A DNA stretch of 64,000 nt, taken from the NCBI GenBank assembly GCA_004352715.1, contig SCFE01000031.1, forward strand, positions 1,302,626 to 1,366,625, written 5' to 3'. The translations under genes were made by a program, and so were the position numbers. The DNA comes from Hofstenia miamia. Lineage: Eukaryota; Xenacoelomorpha; Acoela. This document shows positions 10,809-22,968 of the stretch, piece by piece. The notes beneath the pieces are model-generated. The model worked only from the letters and a program-made list of their open reading frames with translations. It did not search any database and was not told the origin of the DNA. The first letter of the stretch is position 1. The number at the start of each line of letters is the position of its first letter.

Positions 10809-11875
10809 CTAAAATTAGAGTGATGTATGATTTTTAATACAAATTTCTTAATAGATAAAATTAAAAAGTTTTTTATAAGTTTTAAGAAAACAACATGCAA
10901 AGATGTCAACAATTAACTCAACCGCAAAGTAATCTACTTTTGTAATATCTATTTACATCTAAATGAACAGAGCCTTTGGGATTATTAAAGAGGTAAAAAC
11001 ATTGGTTTTCAGCAACATATAATAAGATTCGTATTTATGTCGATAAAGTCGATTTCAAAATTTGCGGACATAATGAAAGTTGTAGAAGAATTGAAAAAGC
11101 GATATGTATCGTTGCAATCCTCTTTATGACTCCATAGTAAATTTTGTATTGTCATTGGAGATCCGGCTGAGATAGTGTCCCATTTGAAAAGGCGGGTTGC
11201 AAAAAAATTGGATGTGATGAAAATTTTGAAGACAAATAGGTCTTTGTCTTTATGTCTGCATCTTCTCTGGACATCAGTGTGTGACAATTTGTTACTATGT
11301 CGGTGCAATGAATTTAATGCGCCGAGGCACACTCGCATATTTATGTTCAATTTTAAGAATTGAAATGGATTTGAGGTGAAAGTTTCCAAGTATATATTTT
11401 TGCAGACAGTGTTATATTGTCCACCAAATTCAATAAAACATCGCTAATGCAACTCAGAAATAGAGTCATAGTTGTTCATTTAACAACATTGCCTTTAACA
11501 CTTTTGTAACTATATCTTATTATCAAGGATAGGATTATTCCGCGGCGCCGCGGAATCCACTGAATGGCCGTGGGGGACATCGCAGAATTCAAGTCGTAGA
11601 AACTTTCGCAAACAACAGCTCACTCAACTAAATCTCATTACTTAGGAATCTTTCCAATTTTTTAAAGGTTTTTTCAAAATAATTGTAAACGCCTATAACT
11701 CACGAGCTAATATTTACAAACCAAAATTTACCAAAATAGTCATTACACCCAATGATTGAAAAGAATTTGTTTTTATTTATATATATGCTTATGATACACT
11801 GCAAAAGAATGCAAATTGTTGATGAAGTGACAGTGGAAGTATTTCCTATTGTGTCTCTACTTATGTAAGGCAAAC
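10809..11875 (-). other. Receptor intron between exons D and E
   Basis: 1067 bp, GT at 11875-11874 and AG at 10810-10809. AT-rich except for a 20-bp GC-rich palindrome at 11537-11556. No inserted coding sequence seen. Confidence 0.9.
11537..11556. repeat. Perfect 20-bp GC-rich palindrome
   Basis: ATTCCGCGGCGCCGCGGAAT equals its own reverse complement. It is the most GC-rich stretch of its kb and is followed by another GC-richer piece up to about 11590. Possibly the core of a decayed small transposon; no flanking inverted repeats or target duplication were identified. Confidence 0.9.
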
Positions 11876-12016
11876 CTGTTGAAAACTGTAAGAAATACTG
11901 CTTGATTTCAAACTTTATGAAAGTGAACTGTGCCAATTGTAAATTTTCTTTAACATACTCCACAGATTTGTTTCCTCTTCCCCAGCGAAGAATAAGATCT
12001 TTTGAAGTATAACCGT
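11876..12016 (-). CDS. Receptor exon D: ligand domain with loops B and C
   Basis: This 141-bp exon is two bases, 46 codons and one base. It begins after GTTTAG and reads GYTSKDLILRW, the loop B region after the Cys-loop. It continues through V-E-Y-V-K-E-N-L-Q-L-A-Q-F to LQFSTG, the start of loop C, where the family shows (F/L)-x-T-G. The donor is CAACAG|GTTTGC (GT at 11875-11874). The last G joins GG of exon E to make Gly. One N-K-S sequon is present. The LAQF segment corresponds to the usual LPQF, with Ala for Pro. Confidence 0.94.
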
Positions 12017-15000
12017 CTAAACGCTTTGTAAGACTACATGATCAATTAAAAATATACATCAAATGATAATATTTTAAGAATGGACACTCTTATAACTCTT
12101 CTAAAAAGAGTAATCTTATAATTTGCATGAAATAACGCAATTCTACTAGATATACACTAATATCCAAGATTACCAAGCACGGATATAAGCAAGTGACTGA
12201 GCAATATTTGTGCATTAAAAAGTGAAAAATTTGTCTATTTTCCTTGAAAAAGAGTTAAAATCAAAAGTCTAAAATATAGTTTCTCTTGATAGTTGTCATT
12301 AGAAATCTTCATAACATTAAGTTTTATTGCAGTAAGATAGTCTTAAACCAAGATTTCAATACCATTTTTCAAGAGAATTTGCGTATCAGAGGAATGTGGT
12401 TTAATGCTCTATACTGCATAGGTTTCCTAAATTATATACCTTACATGTTAAAATTGATTTTGCAATAAACGAACTATAAAAGGGGGAAATATTTATGGCT
12501 CTATGCAAGTTATTATTAAAATGTGGTTCACTCCAAATTTTCCAGTGCTTATGAAAGTCGCTCAAATATTGTCAAACATTAAACCCGCAATCGTTATGCA
12601 TAGATGTATTTAGATACACAATGAGTTCACTACGAACCTGAATTGATTTTGAGAAAGTATTAGACATGTTTGCTATTAAAAATCCGGATTTTTAAAGATA
12701 TTCTTCATTAATACTTATAATATTTTGAAGTAAATGTGTTTAATATTATGAGAAGTTAATATATTTTATCGCTGCTGTTAATTACGTAGTGTACAAGTCC
12801 CTACGCATATAATTATTTTCTCTGAGAAAATCATTTTAAAATTACACAAATTTGACTATTGAAAGGGCTGCTTCAAAAATATGGATCCGCTCTTGCATAT
12901 TATTCCAGCAGCGTTTACTATATACTACCATATTATATAGAAATCTTTGATTATATTTAAAGAGTTGTATTGGACACCAACAAATGTAAAACGCTGCTTG
13001 ATATTCTTCTATATTAATCCCGACTTTAAATATACTTTTTAAAATGAATATAGTAAATTGATTTAATAAGATTTTATCTTGAATATGGTAGTATCGGCCA
13101 TTAAAGATGCTAAAGTAGCATATTCAAACAGAGCTTATAGAATATTGAATGCCTAAAAATAATTTCATGGACTCATTATTACAAATTCACTCGAGTAAAT
13201 ATCTTAAATACCAAATAATAATTTTAATTTCCATTCTACATTTATTTTAGCTTTAGGCAACAATAATAGATTTTTAATTATTTTTTGATTACCTTATACT
13301 AATAAAATATTGGAGATCTGAGAGCAAGTACTCCATGGCAATTCATATTCATCGGATTTTAATGAAACGTGAGGAAGCAATAAAAATGAAATGACAGATT
13401 AAATATTCGCAATTGATACTATTTCTAAAATTTAAATTAATTATGGATGACATATTATAAATAAAGTAAGTGAATGGCATGATTTCATGAGTAGAGAAAT
13501 ATTGAATAAATTCAGAATTTTTTAAAATATATTTATATTTAAATTGAACTAGAGTTTTTCAAATTGAACGACACCAGTTCTATGTATTCAAAACAAAATT
13601 ATTTAAAAAATGTGAAAACTATAGAATTAAGGTTCAACAGACTATTCGAATATTCGGGCTACTATTCGAATAGTCAAGTAGTTTTACATTCGACACCGTA
13701 GTTTATCATTGCTAAACATAAAATAATGTTTCTAATTACTTGGGTGCACCGGGAGTTCATGATAGCAGTTCTAGAGACATAATTAAAATCGTGTTTTTAT
13801 GTATGCATCTTTTAACATTATAACTAGAAATATGTTGGCCGTGTTGGTTACACTTCGCTGGTTTCATAATAGTTACATCAATGAAACCCTTCAAGTAACA
13901 CCAAGGCTTAATTATACTGGTATTGGAATATACTGGAATCAATTCAGATTCATTTTGCAAGAAATTGTTCTTAAGTAATAGCTAGAACTGGTTACTGGAA
14001 TAAACCAGCACTGGAACCAGGTAGGGTCAGCAATATCACCATGCAATTGGTAAATCTTTATGAATGTATCCCACAATTTCTGCTTTTGCAAAATGTTTAA
14101 TAAATGAAATAATTGGTTGATTTTTTGAAATAAAAGTGTTCCCTTAAGCTATGATTCAAAAACCGCACATGCCAGTCCGAAAACTTCAGATTTCTTCTTT
14201 AGACAATTGCAAAACATCATTTTGCAATTTAATGGTAAAAACCGACTGTAATTTACTTGGTCAAATGCATCAACACTTTCAGCAAATAAAATATTAAATA
14301 AGTTTCGATAGACTACTCTAAGATATTAAGTTCTGCTCATTTCAATAAAAGTGCGTTTTGAAAATATTGATTACATGCCAAAATCCAAAATGATATTAAA
14401 ATCGATTAAATTTTGCTCTCAGGCGTTGACAGGATTATCTTAATAGCACGGATGGGTGAAGAATTTAGAGTCTAGAACTTACAGTTCTTGAGTGGGTTTC
14501 ATTTCTGATCATTTAATAAATCAATTTCTTGGTGTTTCATTATTTGCTTTGAGGCGTTATAACGAAGTTAATGGAATATCTATTAAATTCAATTCAACAA
14601 TACCTTTCCCACCACCTGTCAATTAAACTTGTTAATTGTATCCGTCGCAAATTCATTACACAAATCCTCGACCATTTCGAACATGAAGTTAATTATCCCT
14701 ATATAACCTGCAGACCACACCCTTCTTCCCAGTCCCACACTCTCACAGACATTTATAAGTATATTAGCTAATACAATATAATTTAATACCAATGGAAGAG
14801 CAAACACTTAATCAATTTGATCTCGGTCTCGTACTTGTCCTACCCTTGTTATGCTTTTTCCTTCCATTGCATGACTCTGCAAAATAGAAATATCTATATT
14901 TCTGGACAAAATTTTTTAATAATCTTGGCGCAGTACAAATTATTATACATATAGATTTAATTAAATTTAAAGATTCGAAGAAAATAAGTTGCCATTCCTT

Positions 15001-17926
15001 GAAAATGCCAAAATATTAAGCCACGTTGGGGTAGCATTTTACACCCTACCAAGCAGTTCTAACCAGTGGACTTCTCCTGAACAATGAAGCTAAAGAAAAT
15101 ATAGGCTGAACGATTCAAGAACAACCTTAGCATATATTGCTCAAAAGATTTGTTGTAAGACTCTAGAAGTCTTTGTGATTATCGCCAATCAAGGTTTTTC
15201 CGAGGCTATTATAATCGAGAAATGATAATCTATTTGGTCTGTTTTGAAACCTAAGAAGAAATTTGCACAAAAGAGTATTGATCACGATCACGACATGTAG
15301 AAATTCAAATAAACTACATGTAGTTTGTATAGAAGCATACATTAGTAACAAGATTATATTGATAAGTATCTCTAAATTAAATTCACACCACTTTTGGAAA
15401 CATCTATGATTCAAGAAGTCTTGTCACCTAATTTCCCAATTTTGTGTAGTAATAGGAACATTTGAAAAACTGTCAATACATAACAAATAGATTATTACCA
15501 AGTACCGGTATATTTACAAATCATTGGTGTGGTCAAACTGAGAGTTTGTTAATAAGTGTTATTGGCTATTAACAATATTGAAAAAAAATTTTTGAAATCA
15601 ACACGATGAACATAGTTGGTTGGGTCAATATTTGTAGACCCACTTCCACAATGATGGTACAAATTTTCATAATTGAACAATTGAAGGCAGTTTTATACGA
15701 GATTTTTTACTTCATTTATTGTTGGTAAGACTTTAAATGTAAATCTAACACATAAATATTTCAAAGTCAGTAATAGTGATTACTATTGATTATGAATTAC
15801 ATTTTCCTTTCTTTAATATTTAATCATTGTAAGGCTTTTCATTGTTCGTCAATTAACGGTTGACAACTTTATCAAGTAATTTGTGGTTAATTCAACTATT
15901 AATATTATTTCGGCTGCATTTGAAATCATATTTAGTAATTCATGGTTAGTATCTTCCCACTTGTCACTTGCTCCACCTATGACATCCGAGTATTGGTGCA
16001 ATATCTTTAAGAGTATTTTGTATTGTCTACACAATCTCTAGTGTAATTTATACAAAGCTTATCAATTAACTGGTTACCAGCCTTTCTCAAACAAGGAAAT
16101 GCAAAAACAGCTCGAGGTGAACTGAAAACACATCAGCTTATTCTTCATAAATTAAGAATGCTGCATATGTAAATGGTGCTGAAATTGTAATTGTAACTCT
16201 GCATTATTTATACAACGTCTTTTAATTTAATGGTCTCGCTTCATAAATAAGTCACTAAATTTTAAAAGCATTCGTTATTGAAAAAAGCAAATTGTATCAG
16301 ACTATAGAATAACTAATGTTTTGCACAAATTATTACTCTATTTGGCTTTTAAATTTTTTTTCGAATTTGAAAACGTTTTTGAAATATCTAAGTTCTTGTT
16401 TATGATAGGGCTGGATGTGTGCTTATTCAAAGCATTAAAACACAGTGTTTGCGTCTGCTCATATTGAAAAAATAGTAGGGTAAGAAATAATTCAACCTTA
16501 AATCATGTCATGTTGACACTAATCCTCACCATTTATGTAATATAAAAATTTACCACATTTTAATGATGTTAAGAATTGCAAGCTAAACATCATAATATTT
16601 TCATATATTTTTAAAATATAATGTATATTATTTGATAGATAGAAATGTTTACTCACATTGCAAGAACACCAATACAATATTTACGAGGGCGTGGTACGAT
16701 TTTATTATCTCTTGAGGTGTTGGGTGGTAGACTTGGTGAATGGTTTGTGCCCTAGAGGGCAATAGTAAGGGAGAAGGGAGAGGAGGTTGAGAGAAGTGGA
16801 GCATTGAAGCTCTTAGAAAATATTTAGAATCTAATTCAGGTGGGAGATGGGTCCTTTTTGATGAGACACAGCTAGACCCGACATGCCCGACCAATCTAAC
16901 ACTGACGCACAAAACTGTCTTAGCATAAAGATTCAAATGTTCAATTTCTTGAATTACTCTTTAAATCTGTTATTTTTCTTCCACTCTAATTAATACACAT
17001 GATCTACGACCGACCCAATCCGATCCTTCTAAGACTGACCAGTTCCCACTCTGATCTACGTGTCAATTCTACTTCTAAATCAATTATTTGTAATCTATTA
17101 GTGATCAATTATTATCCATTGAAGAGCAATTTCAGTGTTTGTCATTTACAACTTAACTCAACTAATGCCCATTTTCCTGGCAAATATAATTTTTGCGCTT
17201 GTCCCATCTGAGATCAGTCTACCTAAAAAATTTGTAATTGAAGATAATGAATATGATTTTGTATTCAGCATATTGAAACTTTTTTCGTAGTTATGACCAA
17301 CCAAAAATGTAACATATTCTTCTACTTTCAAAATTTTTTTTTACCAATGACATTAATATAGGCCCTTATTAAAACTAGCATATTAGGTAGTGTTCTTGCT
17401 TTTACTAAATGTCAAAAACTACGAGGTAACTTTGTTTTGTCCCTAGTATGTATTTTAGAGAGACATTGTTATGAATATGAATATTATAGCATTTTTCATT
17501 GATACTATCAATTAAAAAATTGAGTTTCTAAATATCTATTCATTTCAATTTGGTTCTTCTACAATATTTTTACTTTATATAATTATATTTATGAATACAT
17601 CTTATTTCTATTTAGTATTCAATAAGTGCGATCCAATTCAAAAAATTTCCAAAACTTTCAAGAATAAGTTACTGGTAATTCAATTCTTTTCCCCTTAGAA
17701 TCTGCAAAATTAAAAGCCAGAAAACCCAAGAGTGGAAATTTTTAACGTCCACACTATTTTGGGATCGAGACTAAACCCATCAGGAATAGTGACTACACAC
17801 AGTTAAAGGTCTCTTAGCGTTATTAAACTTGTGGAAGACACCAACTCCACAGTACATCACTTGCAAGTTTTTAGACTTGACTTTTACTGACGTATGTTTT
17901 CCACCCTGTGTTCGGTCGTTCAAACT
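12017..17926. other. Receptor intron between exons C and D, left part
   Basis: AT-rich. Contains the hairpin at 13640-13675 and a GC-richer stretch at 16660-17215 in which GACC, CCGAC and GATC words recur. No conserved coding sequence recognised; the 95-codon ORF at 16649-16936 matches nothing I know. Confidence 0.5.
13640..13675. repeat. Inverted repeat built from ATTCGAAT
   Basis: Two perfect 13-bp arms, GACTATTCGAATA and TATTCGAATAGTC, with a 10-base spacer. Each arm contains the palindrome ATTCGAAT, and a third partial copy (ATATTCGGG) lies in the spacer. This can fold into a hairpin. Confidence 0.9.
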
Positions 17927-18900
17927 TTAAATTTGTTTTCCTTCTGTAGAAATAACTTCATTCAAACGAACTGAAACTGATTTCATTAAATTGGACTTCA
18001 TTTCAGATGTCAAAATGTGTTGACTTTCTTGAATTTTTTCTTTTAAATCGGATATATTTTTCGGATTTTTCTTCTCAACGTCATTTTTCAATATCTGCCA
18101 CACGTTTTCGATTGGAGAAAGATCAGCAGAACTTGGTGGCCATTGCAAAAACTGGATATTATTTTCAGAAAACCAATTTTTTGTCTTTGCTGACGTGTGC
18201 GGGGTTGCTCCGTCCTGTTGGAGTATCCATCCATCATCATATAAAGCATCAGCATAAGGCATAAATTCAGCTATAATTTGGCAATATCTTTGACTGTCGA
18301 TTGTGGCTTTTCCGTCTAAAATTTTCAAATAAAACCCACGATAGGAAAGTGCTCCCCAAACCATAATTTTTGGTCGAACTTTGGAACCGCTTTTGTTGGT
18401 CTTGGACATTTCTTTGACGACCACACTTGTACTTTGTTTCTGTGTAGTTGAAATACGCACTCATCAGTTATCCAAACATCTTCAAAAGTGTAGTCTTTCC
18501 AATCTTTCACGAAATTTAATCTTTTTTCTTGATGTTCTTTTGTAATCAGAAGTCGATTTTTTCTGCCAATTTTTGTAACTCCACTTTTTTTCAGTGTTCT
18601 CTGAACTGTGGTTTCATGCACAGAGATGTCGGCTTCAGTTTGAAGTCGGTTTGCAATTTTTTTCCCAGAAATATAGGGATTTTTGAGAGCAATTGCGACT
18701 GTTTTCTGAATGAATTTTCCAATAATTTTTCGAGGGCGTCCACTTCCTTTTCTTCTTTTGAGAGATTCTCCTTGTCGAATTTTTTTCAGCTTTCGAAAAT
18801 AAGTTGATCGAGAAATTTGCGATGTCGCAAAGGCGTTTTCAAGCTGTTTCAACGTTCCCATTCCGAAGAAATCAAGTAGAAACTTTGCAAAGCAAAACAA
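17927..18900 (-). pseudogene. Tc1-type transposase of element 2, frameshifted
   Basis: Two overlapping frames make one transposase of about 320 codons. The first frame (18900 to about 18380) has the DNA-binding half with S-G-R-P-R-K-I and the first catalytic Asp in WITDECVFQLHRNK. The second frame (about 18380 to 17927) has PKIMVWGAL, then QQDGATPHTSAK (second Asp) and SADLSPIENVW (Glu). I count 34 residues between second Asp and Glu, a DD34E enzyme. The shift lies near 18373-18387, just before the IMVWG strand. The true start may be the Met about 14 residues in (M-G-T-L-K-Q-L-E). The motifs differ clearly from elements 1 and 3, so it is a separate lineage. Confidence 0.88.
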
Positions 18901-19152
18901 TTTGTTTGGTAAGTGTTTTCAAATAATTACGAAGTACCAGTTTAATTAATTAACTTTTTTGTTTGACCATTTTAAAGTTCACAAAATTCTCGTTGTCTTT
19001 TATTTTTATAGTTTTCCTCTAAAACGTCTCAATACGTTTCCACAAAGCGTTAAAAAATAGGTGTTCAGTCTCATTTTTTTTGCAGCCAACTATATAATAA
19101 ATCTGTGGCTTTCTAAAAAAACATGTTTAAAGTATTTTTGTTGACCCCACTG
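17927..19152 (-). mobile_element. Tc1/mariner element 2, one end missing
   Basis: The right end has a Tc1-type terminus: read inward from 19152 it begins CAGTGGGGTCAACA and is followed outside by TA (19153-19154). The matching left terminus could not be found between 17300 and 17926, so the element looks truncated on its 3' side; the left coordinate is just the transposase stop. It lies in the receptor intron between exons C and D. Confidence 0.8.
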
Positions 19153-19888
19153 TATTTGGTAGGTTATGTTTGACTGATATATTTTGTTAATTACAAATTT
19201 TTCTAATTTACTAGTCAATAACGGTTCTATCAATACACATTTTACTAAAACAAAAACATTCACGTTCACAAAGGGTGGGTGTGATTCTGATTTGAGAAAA
19301 TTTACTTTGTTGTCCATGCACAAATGAAATATGTGAATGTCATACACTTCAGCAAAAAGACACTTTCTGTCCCTCATGTAAATTCCAATAACACTATAAT
19401 TTTGAAATTAGTGTTTGATTAGTGATGATTTTTATGTTTTCTTAAGAAATACTTAATACAGGCACTCCTTGTATTTTTACAAAATTTTTATTGAAATCGT
19501 TCTGAGAAATCTTAGTTCTATAATACTCATTAACTGCCAAATAACATAAATTAAGTTAACCGAAGTTACCTCCTTAAATCAATTTAATAGGTCCAGTTCA
19601 AAGTACGCAAATATAACCGATATTAAACTGGATAGTGAACGAGTGTCCATGTGACATTTCAGAAATTGAGTTTAACTTAATAACTTTGATAAGTAAATTT
19701 ATTTACCGAATTCAGTGGTAGACAAGCTGTTTCCACACTAAGATAATTCCAAATTGAAGTTAATATTGAATTACATGCGTATATCAATAATCGCTAAAAG
19801 CAAATTGTGTCGTTGTTCAGCTATAGATTAATTAGAAATGGTGTCAAATGATATTTAGAGTTCAAAATTAGTTTAGTGTGATACTTAC

Positions 19889-19971
19889 ATGCTTCAATAA
19901 TGAGGGAACATTTTTGAATATCCATTGGGAAGAATATCAGCAACATGGGACATTTTGCGATAATGGTAACT
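19889..19971 (-). CDS. Receptor exon C: 83-bp Cys-loop exon
   Basis: This exon is exactly 83 bp, the size I recall for the equivalent exon in vertebrate GABA-A subunit genes. It encodes the signature loop CPMLLIFFPMDIQKC, with two cysteines separated by 13 residues. The acceptor is ATTTAG|A, whose A completes the split Arg codon of exon B. The donor is CAT|GTAAGT, a strong site, and the leftover T joins AC of exon D to give Tyr in the E-A-Y-G-Y stretch. The usual Asp two residues after Pro in the loop is Leu here. It is too short for an ordinary ORF scan and was found by looking for the motif between exons B and D. Confidence 0.93.
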
Positions 19972-20910
19972 CTAAATTATATATAAATGAAAGACAAGTT
20001 AAAAATAATGTGGCGGGTAAAGAATTATTACAGATTCCTGTATTAATTAAGCTACTTTTTTTTTTTTTACCAATTTTTACTAAAACTATAAGTGTCATAA
20101 CATCATATTAGTGATGCAAATTAGTAGTAATTTTATTTTTTTTTCTAAATTTAAAGATTTGAAATATTTAAGCTTTTTGTTATTGCAATTATTTGCTGTT
20201 TGTTAAATTTAAATGGAAAAACAAGAAATTATTTTTTAAAATCAATGATATTGTTTATACTTGAAAATAACCTAAGCTCTACTATTTATTATTAAAGAAA
20301 CAACCAGTATTTTCCAAATTTTTAAACATTTTTCTCTTAATGAGCTTAGGAAGCCTGGAAATCATGATAAACTGACAAATTTATTGGCAGATATTCTCCC
20401 ATAAATTGCTGAGAATTAATGTTAACAAATTTTACTGTTGCTGAAGTTCTCAAAAATATTAACTATGTTTCGATGAAAATTTTTATTTTTAAAAATAACT
20501 CAAATTCATCCATAAATAAGCTTCACTTTCATACAATCAGAATTTTCTTGCTAGAATGTCCAAGCCCCATACTCAATTTTCAGAGTACGTAGTGTCGCGT
20601 GTGAGGCAGATTTTAAAATAATATTCCTTAAAGAAATTATCAAAGACTATATATTTATAAATGCAAGAACATAGCACATCGCTATTTTGCTTGTTTGTAT
20701 TTTCATATGCATTTATTTAATAATTTAACCGTTGTCTAATAGGCGCGCAGCCAGAATACATTACTTGTTATTTTTCATTTCTACGAGTCTTAGTTTGCCA
20801 AGGACCATGTTACAATTTTAATATTAGATGATGTACTAAGTATCTCAATTAAATTCTAACGATAAAAACTCTTCCGAACTGCTATATCATTATTAATCTT
20901 TGATAATATA

Positions 20911-22289
20911 CAGTGCTGTGAAAAAGTTTAGAAACACCTATGCATTTTCCCATTACACTTGAATATTCGTAATTTTCTTGTTCTTTATAATACAAATGAA
21001 AGTCTAAATGGTTTGTATTTATTCATAAACATGTTTAAGATTAAAATACTAAAAAATTCGTTGCTGCAAATATCAGCAGACAATTATTGACATTTTCAAA
21101 TATGCGAGCTAAAGAGTTGACGTCCGAAACTCGTGCACAGATCCAATGCTTACAGAAAACCAATCTTTTTTACCAAGAAATTGCGAAAATGACGAAAGTT
21201 TCGGTTGGAACTGTTTGTAAGACACTGAAAAGAATATCTGAGACTGGTTCTTTATCTTCTCGAAAGAGGTCAGGAAGACCGAAAAAGACGAGCAGCCAAA
21301 GTGACCGCTTGATTTTCTGCTATGCCGTTGCCAATCCAATGTCATCATCTGCTGAAATTCTTAGTACTCTGCCCAATTCCATCAGGATTTGCTCTTCAAC
21401 AATCCAAAGAGGACTCCTCTATAAATACAAGTTGAGAACTTACCATCCAGCAAAAACATGTCTCCTCAGTGCTAAAAACATTCATGATCACCTAAATTTT
21501 TGCCGTCGATATTGTCACTGGACAGTTGAAGACTGGAAGCGTGTTCAGTTTTCTGATGAATCAACCATCTGTCAATATTGCAGCTATCGGCCATTTGTGC
21601 GATGACCACCTAATGAGAAGTACAGAATTCGATACACACTGCCACAATACAAACAGCCCAGCAAGCTTATGATATGGGGAGCTATCTCGGTACAAGGACG
21701 ATGCGACCTTTACGTTCTCAAGAAAGGCGAGACTGTGAATGGAAAGAAGTATTTTGACATACTTCAAGAGAAAGTGCCCCCTTTCATGGAAATCCGCGAA
21801 ACTGATACCTTTCAGCAAGACGGAGCACCAGCTCACAACTGTAAAATTGTGAAGAATTGGTTTGTGACTCAAAGATTCAACCTGCTTGAAGGATGGCACG
21901 GGAACTCCGCCGATTTGAACCCCATCAAAAATATGTGGTCCTTTCTGAAAGCAAAAGTTTCTGAGAGGAAGCCCACATCTTTGAAATCTTTGGAAGAAGC
22001 CATCAAGATTGTTTGGATCACTGAAATTTCTTCTGCTTACTGCGAAAAGTTGATCTCATCAATGCCCAGGCAACTTGAGGCATGTCTTAGAAATGGAGGT
22101 CGTGCTACCAAATACTGAACTTTGGACTTTTCAGTTTACCGTATTTCTTATCATTCTCAACTTAAACATTTTTATGAATAAATACAAACCATTTAAACTT
22201 TCATTTGTATTATAAAGAACAAGAAAATTACGAATATTCAAGTGTAATTGGAAAATGCATAGGTGTTTCCAAACTTTTTCACAGAACTG
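20911..22289 (+). mobile_element. Tc1/mariner element 3, complete, with 129-bp terminal inverted repeats
   Basis: The left repeat (20911-21039) and right repeat (22161-22289) are 129 bp each. By eye they differ at about five positions. They begin CAGTGCTGTG and CAGTTCTGTG. TA flanks both ends (20909-20910 and 22290-22291), the expected target duplication. Total length is 1379 bp. Complete ends and high similarity between the arms make this the youngest-looking element in the window. It sits in the receptor intron between exons B and C, opposite to the gene. Confidence 0.95.
21087..22118 (+). pseudogene. Tc1 transposase of element 3, one stop and a lost catalytic glutamate
   Basis: One frame of about 343 codons, interrupted by a single TGA at 21603-21605. 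It shows a helix-turn-helix region with SGRPKKT, then F-S-D-E-S-T-I, QQDGAPAHNCK, and a C-terminus ending GGRATKY as in intact relatives. The third catalytic position, Glu in the motif N-P-I-E-N, is Lys (AAA at 21927-21929). The spacing from the second Asp is 35, as in element 1. The enzyme is dead twice over, so its well-preserved ends imply that another source of transposase moved it. The ATG at 21105 could also be the start. Confidence 0.93.
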
Positions 22290-22639
22290 TAGTCTCCTAA
22301 AAGTTTTTTTTCCATGATAAACTAACGTCTTTACAAATGTATCATTAGACATTAGGTCTACATTTTTTGTCTTAGTAGTTTGAAAGGTCATGCTGTGGAA
22401 ATTACTATTATTAAATATTTAGTATTTTAGTATGCAAAAATTAATTGAAATACAAACGTAGTTCAACAAATAGTTCACAGCAACAAGAAATTTGAAATTA
22501 ATTCTACGCTTTGGAAATACATTTTTCTTTATATCCGGCTAAATTTAGCATAAAAAAATATACCAAGGTCTGTAAAATATGAATAATCTTCTTTTTTAAT
22601 ACATGCAAAAGAAAAAATATTTATTCCAATTTTTTGTCT

Positions 22640-22690
22640 ATCTTTCAGTTTCGGAGGCGGCACGTGCCCCTTGTGCCTCCCATTACCTGC
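22640..22690. repeat. GC-rich hairpin beside receptor exon B
   Basis: GGAGGC and GCCTCC surround a GC-rich core with GCACGTGC, about 60 bp beyond the exon B donor in the intron. It may be a relic of a small hAT-like element or a structured intron signal; no target duplication seen. Confidence 0.4.
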
Positions 22691-22747
22691 GCATATGTCG
22701 TCTAATTATAATAATAACGTTTCTACTACTACTATTTTATCAGAGAC

Positions 22748-22968
22748 CTTGAACTGTAGAGTACAGAACCATCCGGGTCTATTCGCAAGAGAATGTTGGG
22801 AACCATCACAATTTGTTTCTTCGCTTCATAAGATTCGGGAAAATAAGTGTCTGGTTGCCAGATCCTCTCCAGAAATTTGTGATTCACTGTCAGGGGCTCA
22901 AATGAGTCATTGAACTTCAAACGTTCATCTAGCCAATACTGACGGAATGAAATGTCCAGACGAAAATT
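22748..22968 (-). CDS. Receptor exon B: ligand domain with loops A and E
   Basis: This 221-bp exon is 73 codons plus two bases. It opens in phase 0 after TTTAG and gives FRQYWLDERLKF, then the loop A region WQPDTYFPES, then LLRIDPDGSVLYSSR, all hallmarks of GABA-A/glycine-type subunits. An N-D-S sequon is present. The donor is AAG|GTCTCT (GT at 22747-22746), a weak match beyond GT. It leaves AG, which the first base of exon C completes to an Arg codon. An alternative donor could exist, but this one keeps protein and phase consistent. A Tc1-type transposon (20911-22289) lies in the intron just downstream. Confidence 0.95.

Noticed and set aside
16649-16936. 95-codon minus-strand ORF in the receptor intron
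   Set aside because: Considered as a receptor exon, but it lacks Cys-loop motifs, lies outside the phase-consistent chain and matches no family I know.
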